Shown: positions 31,801-43,260, counted from the first letter of the stretch. The stretch is DNA of 64,000 bases from Zygnema cylindricum (GCA_037447655.1 JBBHKE010002644.1:243824-307823), one strand, 5' to 3'. Translations and numbers: made by a program. Notes: generated by a model not told the origin, from the letters alone.

Positions 31801-33840
31801 CCTTTCTCTAAAAAGTGAGTTTAAAAAACTTCATAAAACAATAAAACAACAACAAGAGGATGGAGATGCCAAAAACTTTGACAACAATCATTCTGACAAA
31901 CCTTCTATGCCAACCAGACTGAATAAAGAATCTGATTAGAAAAACTCAATAACAAGAAACTAATAAAACTTGATACACATACATGTAAAGGAGTTTTTTG
32001 AGGACTCTTACCGGGTATTTTTGCAATATACTCTCCATAAGCATAAGGTCCGGAAGAGCTTCAGACATCGAATAGAAGTAAAAGCCCCCATGCCAAGCCA
32101 GAATATGGGCAAGAACCTTGTATTTCCTTAATCTGAGTCAAGAAACCATTAAAAAAACCACATTTTAGACATATATTTTAGCTGAGCGAAAGTCAAATGC
32201 TATGAATGAATCACCGAGTAATTTCACAAGTTCCATGAGAAAAATAAAAACTTTCTTCAAAGAAAGAGGTGGCAAAATCTGCAAAATATATCAGATAATT
32301 GTAAAAGACTCACGAAGTCTTTTTGGTGTAAGAGAAGCTGGAATCCTGTTGAGGGGGCTGACATCCTCCAGCGAAAAACGAGTGTGTGGAATTAAAAATA
32401 ATTCCATAACTGTTTACATATACGTTTCTCAATACAAACACATTCCCCTGTACCGAAAACAAGCATCACCTCAATTTTAGGCAGCTAAACTGAGCTATTA
32501 CCGTTTTCAGACTATTTTTTGTCATCCATTTACCTTTTACTATACAGCGAGCGGGTTTAGAAACTTTAGGGAAGGAATTACACTTTACCTTCCTTTTTTG
32601 AAACAAAATGGTATAATATCTAACATTACCGAACAATAAATTAAAAAAAAAAACAATACGCCGGTCTACTCTAGGCGGCTCACCACGATTAGTTTGGATA
32701 TCCTGCGATATCTTGTCAATACATTCATGCTAAAATGTAAGTCATGATATTTCATATGTGATGTTTTTTTATCAGGTGCCATAATTTTTTTGTTAATGGA
32801 ATTTGACTTTGAAAATGGTATCACAGATTCACAATATGGAAGGCATTGTAGTTTGGTACACTATGAATCACTAATATCGTTTAAGAAATAATTAGTGTTC
32901 CATTCCAGTGTAAATTCCGTGGAAAATTGTGAATCACTTCAAAAAAAAACAATTAGCATAAAAAAGCTATTAAGTGTTCAGAGGGCAATAAAAACCGCGA
33001 CCAAATTAGTTTTATTAATGTTCATCACGATGAAAGTGTCACAGATTCTCTGTGCTAAATATCTTCAATCTCCGCACTAAATAGTTTAGCAATTCTCCTA
33101 AGCAAATAATTAGAAAAGAGACCAAGAGAGGGAAGGGGAAAGAGAGCAGCGAGAGAGAGGGAGAGGGAGAGGGAGAGGGAGAGGGGGGCAGAAAGAGAGA
33201 GAGAGAGGAAGAGAGAGGAGGGAAGAAGAAGAAACAGACGAGAGAAGCTTACCTCCCATGGAAGCTGCATTTCCTTCTCTCCGTGAGGCATTCTATTGAG
33301 AGGAGGTTGACCGTGAGAAATTTGATCAATAAGACCGGGAACTTCACATTGGGCGACGACAACTGTCTTATCTGAATTCAAACATTCACCAAATGTGGGA
33401 CAAATCGCATTTCCATTATCACAAGTCTCTGAAACTGTCGCTCCTCGTTTACCGCGTTTGTACACCTCATGGAGAATAACCACCTGAGGAGGATTCGACA
33501 TCTCCAAGTCGAGAAACCCTTTTTCCATCGGCTCCACCGGAATCTTCCTTAACTGCATTTCCTTCAATTCATCCTCTTTTTTTGGGACCCAAGGAGTTCC
33601 GTCGTCTTCTTCTTCCATTTCATCTTCTACCCCATTTTCTGGATCCAATGTAGTAGACACATTACCAGCCTCTCTCGCGACTTTGTTAAGCTCAAGCCCA
33701 AATTCACCAACTCTCCTCCAAAATTTTTCCTTCCAATCTCGAGAGCCCAATGCTTCCTCCAATACTTTTTTTGTCCCAACGACTCGACTCTTAAAATCCT
33801 CTTCGACTTCCTTTAGTTCAGTAACAGCAGATTTAAGCAT
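23789..33840 (-). CDS. Two-module GT61 (DUF563) glycosyltransferase, nine coding exons
   Basis: Exons on -: 33840-33253, 32447-32314, 32132-32012, 31286-31051, 30374-29477, 29024-28891, 28454-28334, 25299-25067, 24221-23789. Every junction is GT-AG and every phase matches (0, 2, 0, 2, 0, 2, 0, 2), giving 2898 nt or 965 codons. Exons 2-4 plus the start of 5 form one GT61 module. Exons 6-9 form a second, with matching exon sizes (134/134, 121/121, 236/233 nt). Exon 5 carries the catalytic C-terminus of module 1 and the N-terminal region of module 2 without interruption. Plant GT61 enzymes are Golgi type II membrane proteins that transfer xylose, arabinose or GlcNAc. The donor here cannot be read from sequence. 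The true start is unsure: the frame is open upstream to 33893, and an exon with a signal anchor may lie further up (candidate at 34790). Confidence 0.85.
24897..24975 (-). pseudogene. Relic duplicate of the 3' part of exon 8
   Basis: About 80 bp in intron 8 match the end of exon 8 (25058-25135). The translated motif LFGEVAS compares with SFGEVPS. The donor has become GCGAGA, so it is probably not spliced. Confidence 0.7.
25067..25299 (-). CDS. GT61 gene exon 8
   Basis: Acceptor CGTGCAG|GGT, donor ATC|GTAAGA. It encodes GLPVAMESWQKNDVVLM and DQIAFAERLLVASQPRCGRP; paralogous to exon 4. Intron 7 before it is about 3 kb and contains a hAT-type MITE. Confidence 0.85.
25300..26093. other. Intron 7, right part of exon 8 flank
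   Basis: A purine-rich GGGAGA-type tract on + (25320-25400), which is the pyrimidine tract upstream of the exon 8 acceptor when read on -. No other feature. Confidence 0.5.
26102..26647. mobile_element. hAT-type MITE (copy 1), in intron 7 of the GT61 gene
   Basis: Terminal inverted repeats of the TAGTGTTGTGTATCGG type (left end mutated to TAACGTTGTGTATCAGC). It is flanked by GTAATTTC (26094-26101) and GTAATTAC (26648-26655), an 8-bp target duplication with one mismatch. The interior is dense in TATCGG/CCGATA on both strands and has the palindrome GCGTGGCATGCCACGC near 26293. No transposase. Confidence 0.85.
26656..28260. other. Remainder of intron 7
   Basis: AT-rich. A + strand frame at 27420-27689 has no recognisable domain and lies wholly in the intron. 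Confidence 0.45.
28270..28322. repeat. (GA)n microsatellite in intron 7
   Basis: About 52 bp of GA (CT on the transcribed strand), just after the exon 7 donor; preceded by a longer GGGAGA-rich tract from 28180. Confidence 0.95.
28334..28454 (-). CDS. GT61 gene exon 7
   Basis: Acceptor ACGCAG, donor AAG|GTAAGG. It encodes the LHGGLYYHSIVETLPNFLLF block; paralogous to exon 3. A (GA)n tract starts just 12 nt downstream of the donor. Confidence 0.85.
28816..28855. repeat. (AT)n(AC)n microsatellite in intron 6
   Basis: AT dinucleotides followed by AC dinucleotides. Confidence 0.9.
28891..29024 (-). CDS. GT61 gene exon 6
   Basis: Acceptor TTGCAG|GGA, donor CCAG|GTGGGA. It encodes GNVYVLENVYLNAFGVAFNS and a VGGC motif; paralogous to exon 2. 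Confidence 0.85.
29477..30374 (-). CDS. GT61 gene exon 5: end of module 1 fused to start of module 2
   Basis: Acceptor GATTTTCAG, donor GAG|GTGTGT. The first half holds DWVIIVA, the loop GEHNEGLTHMTFMTPGTALYEIRP and the YDNRCYHYMAD block. After ILPLSN comes an acidic linker and a second C-x6-C-x5-C-x11-C block homologous to the end of exon 1. This uninterrupted 299-codon exon is the direct evidence that the two modules are one protein. Confidence 0.9.
30727..30782. repeat. CCCTCC-rich pyrimidine tract in intron 4
   Basis: Imperfect (CCCTCC)n and (CT)n. Confidence 0.85.
31051..31286 (-). CDS. GT61 gene exon 4
   Basis: Acceptor TTCCCAG, donor CGAG|GTATGC. It encodes RIPVLMESGQKRDEAIF and VDEIVFAETLVVPAKAWCAH; homologous to exon 8. 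Confidence 0.85.
32012..32132 (-). CDS. GT61 gene exon 3
   Basis: Acceptor CTCAG, donor CCG|GTAAG. It encodes the WHGGFYFYSMSEALPDLML block, a conserved GT61 segment (H-x-G-F-Y-Y...E-x-L-P). Same length (121 nt) as exon 7. Confidence 0.85.
32314..32447 (-). CDS. GT61 gene exon 2
   Basis: Acceptor TACAG|GGG, donor TTC|GTGAGT. It encodes GNVFVLRNVYVNSYGIIFNS and an AGGC motif. Same length (134 nt) and phase as exon 6. Confidence 0.85.
33120..33235. repeat. (GGGAGA)n purine tract in intron 1
   Basis: Imperfect GGGAGA hexamers and GA dinucleotides just downstream of the exon 1 donor. Confidence 0.9.
33253..33840 (-). CDS. GT61 gene exon 1: stem/coiled region and first four-Cys block
   Basis: 196 codons from the first ATG in frame; acidic and Glu/Lys-rich (likely coiled stem). 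A C-x6-C-x5-C-x11-C block (about 33430-33345) ends at donor GAG|GTAAG. The frame stays open to 33893 without another ATG, so the first coding exon may lie further upstream. Confidence 0.75.
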
Positions 33841-33893
33841 AATTTCTCCCTGTTTTATATCCCACAAGCCCAAATATCCCTCCCTCTCTTAAT

Positions 33894-34320
33894 CACTCCC
33901 CATGGGTCCGTCCAACATGAAAAACTCAGTTAATAATCACAGCGTAAAACTTTATAACTACATTTTTTTCTGTATTATATTTTATTTGCATTCGCCGATT
34001 CATCGCAAGTTTTTTGAGTCAAATTCCCATCTATCATTTGCAGAGGTGAAAATGAAGTCACCCATTTGAACAGAATTTTACAACCATAAAATCAGTATCT
34101 GTATCAATATTTTATTTTATTTTGCGTTTGCCAATTCATCGAAATTTTTTCAAGTTTCCAAAAATCAATTGCAGGAGTTGGGAAACGAATTCACCCACTT
34201 GAAGATGGAGAGGCTTCGCCAAATTGGCCAAATGTATGTATTCACGGTTAGAAACGATTCTCATTCGTTCATTTCCCCAATAGATCAGTCCAATACTAAA
34301 TATAACCTGCGCAAAAAAAA
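33894..34320. other. Probable intron or leader upstream of GT61 exon 1
   Basis: AT-rich, no recognised feature. Confidence 0.3.
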
Positions 34321-34321
34321 A

Positions 34322-34665
34322 AAAAAACTTAAATTAATTGTTACATGCGCTCTCCTTCCCCTACTAAACTTAAATGTTACATGGCCGCTCCTTCACTACT
34401 CAGCCGCTCCTTCAAAGACACATTTACAGTGGAAAAAAAAAAGGGAAAAAAACTTAAATTTAAATGTTACATGCTTTCTCCCTCTACATGCAGCCTCTCC
34501 CTCAAATACACACATGTACAGTGCAAAGAAAAAAAAAAAAAAACAAAACAAACAAACAGAAAAACAGAAAAACGTCAAATGAAATAACGATTGGCCTTTC
34601 CCTCCCCACTCTGCAGCCTCTCCCTCTAAGACACATGAACAGTGCAAAAAACAGGGGGAAAAAAA
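34322..34665. repeat. Degenerate tandem repeat, about 100-120 bp x 3-4
   Basis: The sequence TTAAATGTTACATG...CCTCTCCCTC...ACACATGTACAGTGCAAA followed by a poly-A run recurs at about 34325, 34365, 34455 and 34575. Confidence 0.55.
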
Positions 34666-34689
34666 AAACTGACAGTCTTGGGAATACGA

Positions 34690-34790
34690 CATGGGACGGA
34701 AGAAACGAAAAGCATGTTAACCAAGAAACAGCATTTACCAAGGTGCAAAACAGAGCCAAATGCCGAAACCTCGGCCTGTTCCGTTGAGCC
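34690..34790 (-). CDS. Candidate signal-anchor exon of the GT61 gene
   Basis: On - an ATG at 34790 opens MAQRNRPRFRHLALFCTLVN: a short basic N-terminus, then about 20 hydrophobic residues, the layout of a Golgi type II anchor. A donor TTG|GTAAAT in phase 0 could splice to the open frame at 33893. Position and phase suit the GT61 gene, but the link is a guess and no transcript evidence is available. Confidence 0.25.
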
Positions 34791-34869
34791 ATCACCTCCG
34801 GTGACCCGATTTTTGGTTTTCGAAGCAAGAGTCTGTCACCAAAAAAAACCAAAACAGAGGCAAATTTAA

Positions 34870-36480
34870 TCAAACCCTTTTCGTAAACTATATTTTTAAC
34901 CCAGAAGCGGTTAAAAATATGGTTACCAATATGCGGTTTTACCCTATTAAAAGTAACTCTTGTAACCCTGACCCGTTTATAACTACAAATTCACGCCCTT
35001 TAGCCGCAGGTTACTCATAATCTACAAACAGCATTACCTTTAATTTTGCAAAAAGTGAGATCTGGTTGCTGCTACCTTCTTACAAAATTCAAACACAAGC
35101 AGTTATTTATAAAATGTGCTCCGTAAAACTATATGTTGAACTAGTCTGTCAATTATCTTTTCAAATACATTGTCATGAAACAGCAGCTGTCATACATTGA
35201 TTTCAAAAAGTTGCACAACTGGACCATATTTGAAGGAAAAGAAAATGGAATTACTTTTTCTAGGCCAGATCACAGAATTATCCTTACCGGGACCACCATC
35301 AGTTGCGGTATTAAAAAGTCCTACAGTGCTCAAAATTTTCACAAAAACCAAAACTTAAGACACCTAAATTCAGACCCAGATAAGGTTTTTTTCGTTGTGA
35401 AGGACTTCCGACCGACCATTCTCACTTTCTAACGGGTAAAAAAATCCGTCAAATGTAAAATGCCAGAAACTAGACGGATTTTGAAGTTATTGAAATTAAA
35501 GCGAAGTCTAAAAGCTGCACTTTAGATTGTATACTGTTACGATGAATAATTTTAACGATTTAAACTAGCTACAAGCCAGTCAAAATAACATCGATAGATT
35601 ACAAGATAGGTTGAAAAATTAGAACAACATTAATAGCTCATAAGATTTGTCAAAATATACCCAGCATAATTGCATTTAAGATACAATAGGCAAGCTAAGA
35701 CTTTCAGATTACAAGATACGAGATCTACGCTAGTGGATCAAAGCTACAAAAAGTACCATGTATCGCTATTAGCATTAATGTTTTTTTTGTTTTTTAGACT
35801 CATTGTTCTCCATGCACACTTGTCGGATTATCATTGCGACGGTGATGGAAATGTAATTTCCTGATCTTCCAAATGGAAATCAGACAAATGTGAACGGAGA
35901 AAAGATAACTTAAGAGGCAAAAGAAACATTAACGTTAATAACGACACACGTTGTAGCCTTTAGTAAGAAAGCCATTATTACAAAATACTGGTTAATGGCG
36001 AGTAGGAACAGGCAGTAAACAAACAAAATATAAGACTCACTTTACAACCTCCATAATACAATCTCAATAAACAAAAAAAAAGCAAGCTTGGCTCAAGCTA
36101 CACTGCCCACCGCTATTTTTCTCAAACATTCGGGCAGTAAAAATGCTTTTTCTCGTCACACATTTTTCAGTTATTAATCACAACATCACAATCGAAAGGT
36201 GAGACTGTCACCTTTCAATTGCTCCTCTATAAAAAAAAAAAAAAAACGGGCTGACAATAAAGTTAAAAGCCTTTAATTGCCCTAAAAACTTGACAATTGA
36301 CCGAGAAAAAAATTTACTAGCAGCAACAACTTATGAGCTGTGATGTGCAAGACAATTCCAAAAAATGTAACTTTCAAGCTATAGAACAGAACAAATATAA
36401 TCTAATATTATGGTTACGTGACGGAGATATATAAAAAATAAAAAACCAAAAAATCTGTAAGAGAGCAGCTATTAGCTATA
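34870..36480. other. Non-coding AT-rich stretch
   Basis: No supported gene or repeat. Confidence 0.35.
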
Positions 36481-37190
36481 GGCTGCAATATCTGCAGTAT
36501 GCAATATTCAATAGCTCATATGCAAAGTACAAGCTACGTTTTCTAAGCTATAGCCAACAGCCGGCCATTCCGATCAGTTTCTTGACGGCAAAATTTCAAA
36601 TTTCCTGACAGGAAAAGTTATAGAATCTAAAAGCTACAGACTGCAATATTCTGTTTCAATGTTTCACTGTTAAATATACGTCACACTTTTTAAGCTATAA
36701 GCTACAGGCTGAAATATTTTGGAATATTCAATGTTTCAGTGAATAAATGCACGCTACTATTTTTAAGAAACAAGCTACAGGCTACAATATTCGGTGTTGC
36801 AATGTCTCAGAAGCAAAATAAAATCTATATTTTTTGAGCTACAAGCTGCCGGCCGGCTGTTCCATGCAGTTACTTGACAGTACAATTTCAAAGTTCCTGA
36901 CAGGGAAATTTTCGGTGTTTCAATGTTTCAAACGCAAAAAAAATCCAAATGTTTTTAAGCTACAAGGTACAGGCTGTAGTTACCTGCGGTATTAAATGTT
37001 TCAGTGCTAAATAGTAAATACACGCTACAATCTTTTTAAGTTACAAGCTACAGGCTGCAAGTATCTGCAGTAATTACTGTTTCAATGTTTCAAAGTTTCA
37101 GAAGCAATAACGCAAGCTTCAAATTTGACACTACAAGCTTCCGGCCGTCCATTCCAAGCAGCTACCGTCAAAAGTTTCCTGACAGGCAAA
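36480..37190. repeat. Degenerate tandem repeat, period about 290 bp
   Basis: Marker CCGGCC-ATTCC...CAG...TTTCCTGACAGG recurs at 36561, 36849 and 37141; between copies, shorter units of AAGCTACAGGCTGCAATATT repeat. Confidence 0.65.
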
Positions 37191-37500
37191 GCTTTGAGCC
37201 GTACGATGAGGCTGTGGAGCTCCTCCGACCATCTCTCGATGGACTGGAGCGAGCGCTCTGCCTCTTGCGCTCCAGCGTGACAGATGTCACGTACGGATAA
37301 AAACAGCGAAGGGAAAGAGAGTGAGCGTGTCACGTCACGTGTGAGAGTGAGGGAGGAAAAGAGAGAGGAGAGATGGAGAAAGAGAGGGAAAAAATAGTGA
37401 CAAGATACGTAGACGCGAGAACGAGAGAGTAGGGTGTGAGAATAGAGGGAGAGAGGGAGAAAAAGGAGTGGAAGGAAAGAGAAGAGTGGAAGGAGAGAGA
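37191..37500 (-). other. Open stretch of uncertain coding status beside a GA tract
   Basis: On - a frame at 37300-37150 reads AQEAERSLQSIERWSEELHS, which looks like a short coiled coil, but one end runs into the 290-bp repeat and no ATG or splice partner is clear. It could be an upstream exon of the GT61 gene or chance. Confidence 0.2.
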
Positions 37501-37502
37501 GG

Positions 37503-37508
<6 letters not shown>

Positions 37509-37557
<49 letters not shown>
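37509..37557. repeat. (GA)n microsatellite
   Basis: About 48 bp of GA, within a wider GA-rich tract from 37340. Confidence 0.95.
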
Positions 37558-37559
<2 letters not shown>

Positions 37560-37560
<1 letters not shown>

Positions 37561-39412
37561 AAGATAGAGTGAAATAATGACCACCTGGGGACTTTGTTGG
37601 TTGTGTTGTTTTAAACTGCCGATGGTATGGAGCTGGGGTCCCCCGAAACTGACGGCCGTATCCTCTGATTTACCGGTAGAGCCGTACTACAAAACGGGGA
37701 AAAGTCAAAAAAGTCAAAAAGTACTAAAAGTACGAAAATTCACCGTTACGAGTAACACACCAATTGTGCCGAAAATAATTAGCCCCAACTTTAGTTTCAA
37801 AAGAAAAAAAACCTATACATGGGCGCGCAAATCAATGCATGATAATTAATTAATTATACATATAAATATATAACACCAAATTCAGATATTTAATATATAT
37901 CAATTTGCATTATATATGATATTACGTGTATGTACAACAACGTGAATTTTTTAGCTGTACGAACATCACCCTGGTTGAGTGATGTAGGTACAGAAAAATG
38001 TACGGCATATTAACTTATCGAGAAGATGACGTAACAAAATTATGATATTTTCATATTTTGATTACTTTCATGGCACTGTACAATTTAGATGTACGGCCTC
38101 TTTTTTTTAGCTTTACCAAACTGCTTCGATTTCATCGGAACTTCGCCTTTCAATATTGAAATTACTCACGCTCCGGTACAATTTGCCGGCTGAAATTAAG
38201 CAGTGTTATAACGGGTTATCCGTACGGGTACGCGTAATTGTAGACATCCATCTTTTACGGTAATTGTCTAATTGAAGACATCGAGTGGACGCTAGAACGT
38301 CACAACCAATATGATATTTCACGGCCGTGTCAACTGACGGCTGATTGACAGAGAGAAAAACAGTCACAATTGCCGTTAGTTGTACAAACCGTACAGAGGT
38401 TTTCATAAGACGTTTGTCATTTGGCGGGCTTCTGGTACGAAAAATGTACGAAAATAGTTATGGAGATCAACTTCGACGGATGTTTCGTTTCACTTCTGTT
38501 ATTAGATTCGGTAATGAATCTGCTACAGGACAGTTCATTCGTGGGTCAAACAATAATATGACAACAATTGTAAATTGTCCCACGAAATTGAAATTGAGGC
38601 TGAAATTGTAAATCGGTAATTTTATAATCGGACGGCTGGAAACTACCAAAAAATCATTGGTTAACCACAAACCTTCGCCCGACGCCTGGTAACTCATGTT
38701 TGCTAGATGCTCATACGAAGATTGTTCACACAAGCTGACGATTCGAACAATAAATGTACGGAATCCAGACTTTAATCATTTGTTTCCGACCAGAAGAAGA
38801 TCTTTGGCGACGAGCTGACAGGTAAGGCCGTTAAAAACTGATCATATTTTGTTGTCGTTATGTGATGCTTTGTCGGTGGAGTTTAATAAACAGCTCCAGG
38901 TGGACGTACAAAAGGCAGAGGTGTACCAAAACTGAGTAGCTGGCTTGCTAGGTGCTCCGTTATGGAAAGCTGGAATATTGGGATAGCAGAAGCGGACAGA
39001 TGAAATGCGACAAACCGCTACTATTTGAGTACAAAAAAGTAGGAATCTGAAAAGAAGGTACAGGTGATATGCCACAGACCAATTGCGCTGCGTGTCTCGT
39101 TTATAACGAATTGGAGATATTGATAGCAATGGGTCGGTGTAAACATGCCCAGCTACAGCGGCATCTCATGATGAACAGCGTGAATTTCTTATCGGCGTTA
39201 ACATGCTTGTCGTTTTTAAAGGCTGTCACCTATCTAGGTTGTACGGTGTACATCCTGAATAATGAGTACGGTCCATACTTTTATATGTGAACATATATAT
39301 ATGTACATACATAAACAAATATATATACATATATTTATATATGTATATGCATATAAATATATATATTTATAATTATATATACATGTATGTGTATGTATAT
39401 AGAATAATAGAC
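37560..39412. other. Intergenic stretch
   Basis: No recognised gene. An AT-rich ATACAT-type simple region lies at 39290-39412. Confidence 0.35.
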
Positions 39413-39420
39413 ATATTTAT

Positions 39421-40163
39421 TACTGTTGTGTATCGGCAAAAAAAATATCGAGATAACACCGATACCGATAGGTATCGGTTATCGAACGGTTAGAGGTCCC
39501 GTTATATCGGTCCGAGACCAGCAAATTCCTTATCGGCGATAACTTAAACAAATATAGTAAGCATACAATAGTGTTTTATAATATATTGTATTGTATTATT
39601 GACATTATATAGCGTGGCATGCCACATAAAAGAATATGTTCCGTATTTTGTTTAACTGGAGTTTATTACGGACAACGCAGCACATAAACGTTGACAAATT
39701 TAAAACAATAGTTTATAGTTATAAAACTATAGTACCGAAAAGAAAAAATAAATTACATTGTAAACTTGTTAAATCAAACTTTTTCGAAAATCAGACAAAC
39801 AAACGAACAGAGCAGACGAACAAAACAGACAAACAAATTTGTTTGACTACCGCCATTTACTACCACCATCTTCTGAAAATTATGTAATCAAGCAACATTT
39901 ATTTTTTCTTGAAATTGGCGAGAAGGGGGTTCGCGACGCGTCCGGGGAAAAACCCGTACAGTTAAGTATACGGGTCGTACATTTAGCTGTACGGTCCTTA
40001 TAGTTATCGATATCAATGTTATCACCGATAAACAACCGATATTATCGGTTGTTTATCGGCGATAACTCCGATGTCGATATATCGTGCCAGTATATCGATT
40101 ATAGGCAACCCGAAAAAAGGCCCATATCAGTTATCGGCAAATCCTTGCCGATACACAACACTA
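39421..40163. mobile_element. hAT-type MITE (copy 2)
   Basis: 743 bp. 15-bp perfect terminal repeats GTTGTGTATCGGCAA lie inside TA(C/G)T ends. It is flanked by a perfect 8-bp target duplication ATATTTAT (39413-39420 and 40164-40171). Termini match copy 1 (26102-26647). The centre has an extra A-rich insertion of about 190 bp (39690-39900). It has no transposase, so it depends on one supplied elsewhere. Confidence 0.92.
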
Positions 40164-40171
40164 ATATTTAT

Positions 40172-42005
40172 ATACATATACACATACACACAATTCAAAC
40201 AAATCATTTTAGCAATTATGGTGTATTTATGGTTAACAAAAATATTATTTATAAAAAACGCAATGGTGAAACAATGAAAGTACAAAATATGACTAAAGTG
40301 GAAAACTTTTTAATAACATTAAAGGTAAAAGAAATAAAACCCAAAAAGAGTAACAAACACTATGAAAGCTATGCAAAATTAAGAAAAATAAATTGAAAGT
40401 TGGGAAAAAAAAATACAACCCAAAAAGCAAACTATAAGAACGCTAAAAACTGCTCGACACATAAGCTCCAAAAGAGATATGGGTCGTCTGCCGAAAACCT
40501 AAAACCAATCCACACTAATAGTGGAAATGTCATATATCATATATAAGTGGCAAGTGGCGCGAAAGCGAGTTTATCAGGCCACGACCATTATTCACCGTGT
40601 TCTGTTGGTGAGGGTGGAAGCTTCAGAGCGTTAGAGGGCGACAAATATAAATTGGCAGTAGAATGTTGTCACGGAGTTACGGAAGGGCTATTGAGTCCTC
40701 TGACTTCAAAACCTCTGAGCGAAATCAAGTAAGAAGTTGTCGTATAAAGTTTCTAAATTCATAATTTTATCCAAACGACATGGAATAAAGTTACAACTTG
40801 AGTTTTTGTATTTATAATTGAATTGTTTTGAGTGAAAAAAAACAACGAAATGTAACGTCGCTTGCGCAAAAACACTAGATCTCGCAAGGTCTGCGAGAAT
40901 TATGTCACCCAATGTTCTTTCTACTCCAACACAAGATCCACGAGAGGGCTCGTGTAATCTTAGATCATAAATGTGGCGAAGCTTTATGGGACACTTAATT
41001 TTTGATTGTCTATCTTGGTTTGCTACTCACTGAAGGGAATGCATTTTGAACCATGTCATCTATTGTTTTATACTCCCAAACGGGTGAGCAACATAGTTTA
41101 TAAAATGACCACAAATGCAACGCTGGTTTAAGAGCGATGGGTGCGACAAGCCGAGATCTAAACAAATAACAAAATAAATTTGGGGAGACAACGAAAGAAG
41201 TGAGACAATAATTAGAGTAGCATCAAGGAGCCCTGACCCTTGGCCCAGAATAGGAGCGAAGTCAGGCACGCACTTCCTCCCTAGGTGGCGTTTTAAGGAG
41301 GTTATTGAATTGGACGGTGGTCACCTTATTGGTAATATGTTGTTGCACTGTGAGTGACTTTTAGTGTGACAAAGAAAATGGAGGAACTACATCTTATGCC
41401 TTGAAGAGTAAAAGCGTCAATCCGACAATTTTATAAGGTCCTCACAATGAAAAGGGTCATCCAACCAAAAATCCATAAAAAACTGGTGAAAAAAATTACG
41501 GCCTGCAATTTGGGAGCCTAAAATCGTTATTCCTTTTTTACGAGTGCAGAGGTAGACCCTTGAGGGGATAGCTAAAGCTAATGGGGAGCCAATATTTAAC
41601 CACAAGACATATTTAGGGGTATTCACATAAAAAATTATCTTAAACTATCGCTTATAAAAACAGTGAGATATCGGAACAACTTCGTTTGGGGGCCGATGAC
41701 ATGGCTGTCTCTATCCATTGAAGGGAATAAACGACTTAGCTAATGTTGTTAAGGCTTATAGGCACTTATGGTTAACCCATAGAATATTTTGCGATAAAAA
41801 TGGTTGGTTAACGTTTGAGAAATTATTTGCACAATTTGACCACCAAAAAACAATTTTTTTTACTATTATACAATTGAAAAATAACACTGCCAGCTAATTA
41901 GATAATTTAATGTCGAGATATGGTTGTGATTTTAGCTGTAAGTTTCGAGGGTAGGAAAAGCATAAAAGTTATGGTTACCACCTAAAGCATAACGAAATTG
42001 AGTGC
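40172..42005. other. Intergenic stretch
   Basis: AT-rich with no gene, RNA or repeat that I can support. Confidence 0.35.
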
Positions 42006-42013
42006 ATAATTTG

Positions 42014-42443
42014 CACTGTGGTGTATCGAAGGCCCATTGCCTGTATTTGATATGAACCTCCTTTCCAATACCCGATAATCAATATATCGCTTCAATATAT
42101 AGATAAGTCTAATATCGTAATATTTAGATGATATGTCGACCGATAAGATGTATCAAAGTGACTTTAGGTCAACTGGTTTTTTCAAAAGCCCCCCCCCACC
42201 CTTGGTGGCACGCTTAGGAGTGTGGGGTGGCGGGGGGTTCCGTACGAACTCCCGTAAGATTTAACGTGTTATTTACCGTACAATATACCGTAAAAAATAT
42301 GTACAGACCCCCACCTCCTACCAAATATATCACAATAGTTTCTGTTGGTCTCGGAGCGATATGTAAGCCCTTTGACCGTTCGATATTCGATACATCGTAT
42401 ATCGAATTTATCTCTATAAATTTTCACCCGATACACAACACTA
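42014..42443. mobile_element. hAT-type MITE (copy 3, diverged)
   Basis: The right end CCGATACACAACACTA is perfect and the left end CACTGTGGTGTATCG is diverged. Flanks ATAATTTG and ATAATTGT agree at 6 of 8. The interior keeps scattered TATCG motifs. Confidence 0.65.
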
Positions 42444-42451
42444 ATAATTGT

Positions 42452-43260
42452 ATCCCAATAATAGTAATAGTCGATTTTGTCTTAAAGATGCCTTAAATTC
42501 TAGACAAGCAAATTGAAATGCATGATTGAGGTCGCAAAAGTCAAAATTTTAGATAACCGAAACCGACCGTTTTTTTTTTCAAAATTTGAGTACTTAACGC
42601 CCGACCGGGTTATGTAACGCTCCAAAATTGTTAACCGTTACCCAAAATGCGTTTACGAAAATAAAAGTTAACCAAAACTCGATTTCTCGCGACAACCTTT
42701 ACCCACCCATACCCAAAAGAACACAAAATTTTAAGAAAAGAATAATCATGATGTCACGTACTTCTACGACATCAAGAACACAAAGTACAATTAAGTTGGA
42801 TTTTATGGACACTATAAAACTTTCAATTTCTTTCGTTTTTTGCTTACCCGACCGTAACCGTTTTATTTTTTTTTCCTGCGAATCAACCACCCGAATTCGC
42901 CCGGCCCCCCAAATTTGGCAACCAAATCTGTTCGGCATTCGACGCGAGCGGTAGGTTAACGGTGTGTCACGGTTTCGGTTGACCGTTTGCGACCTCTGAT
43001 TTACGTTCTCTGAAGTCGAACATTTTTGACGCCAAAAACATGGCGTGCTCGGTGGGCACCACAAATTAATCGTGTACACCGTGCATCGCTACCACACCGT
43101 GAATCGCTATTAGCGTAATGAAATAGATAGCGTAATGAAAAAATTATCGTTTTTTACGCTAATTGGGAATGTTGTTTTTTTGGAAATAATTTTTATTATA
43201 ATTTTTCATATACTCTAATTTGTAAACTGTTTTGTACAAATTTTCAATGCATAATATATC
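42452..43260. other. Intergenic stretch left of B2
   Basis: No supported gene. Near 43075-43110 lies a piece resembling the terminal repeat of the MITE at 10043. Confidence 0.3.
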
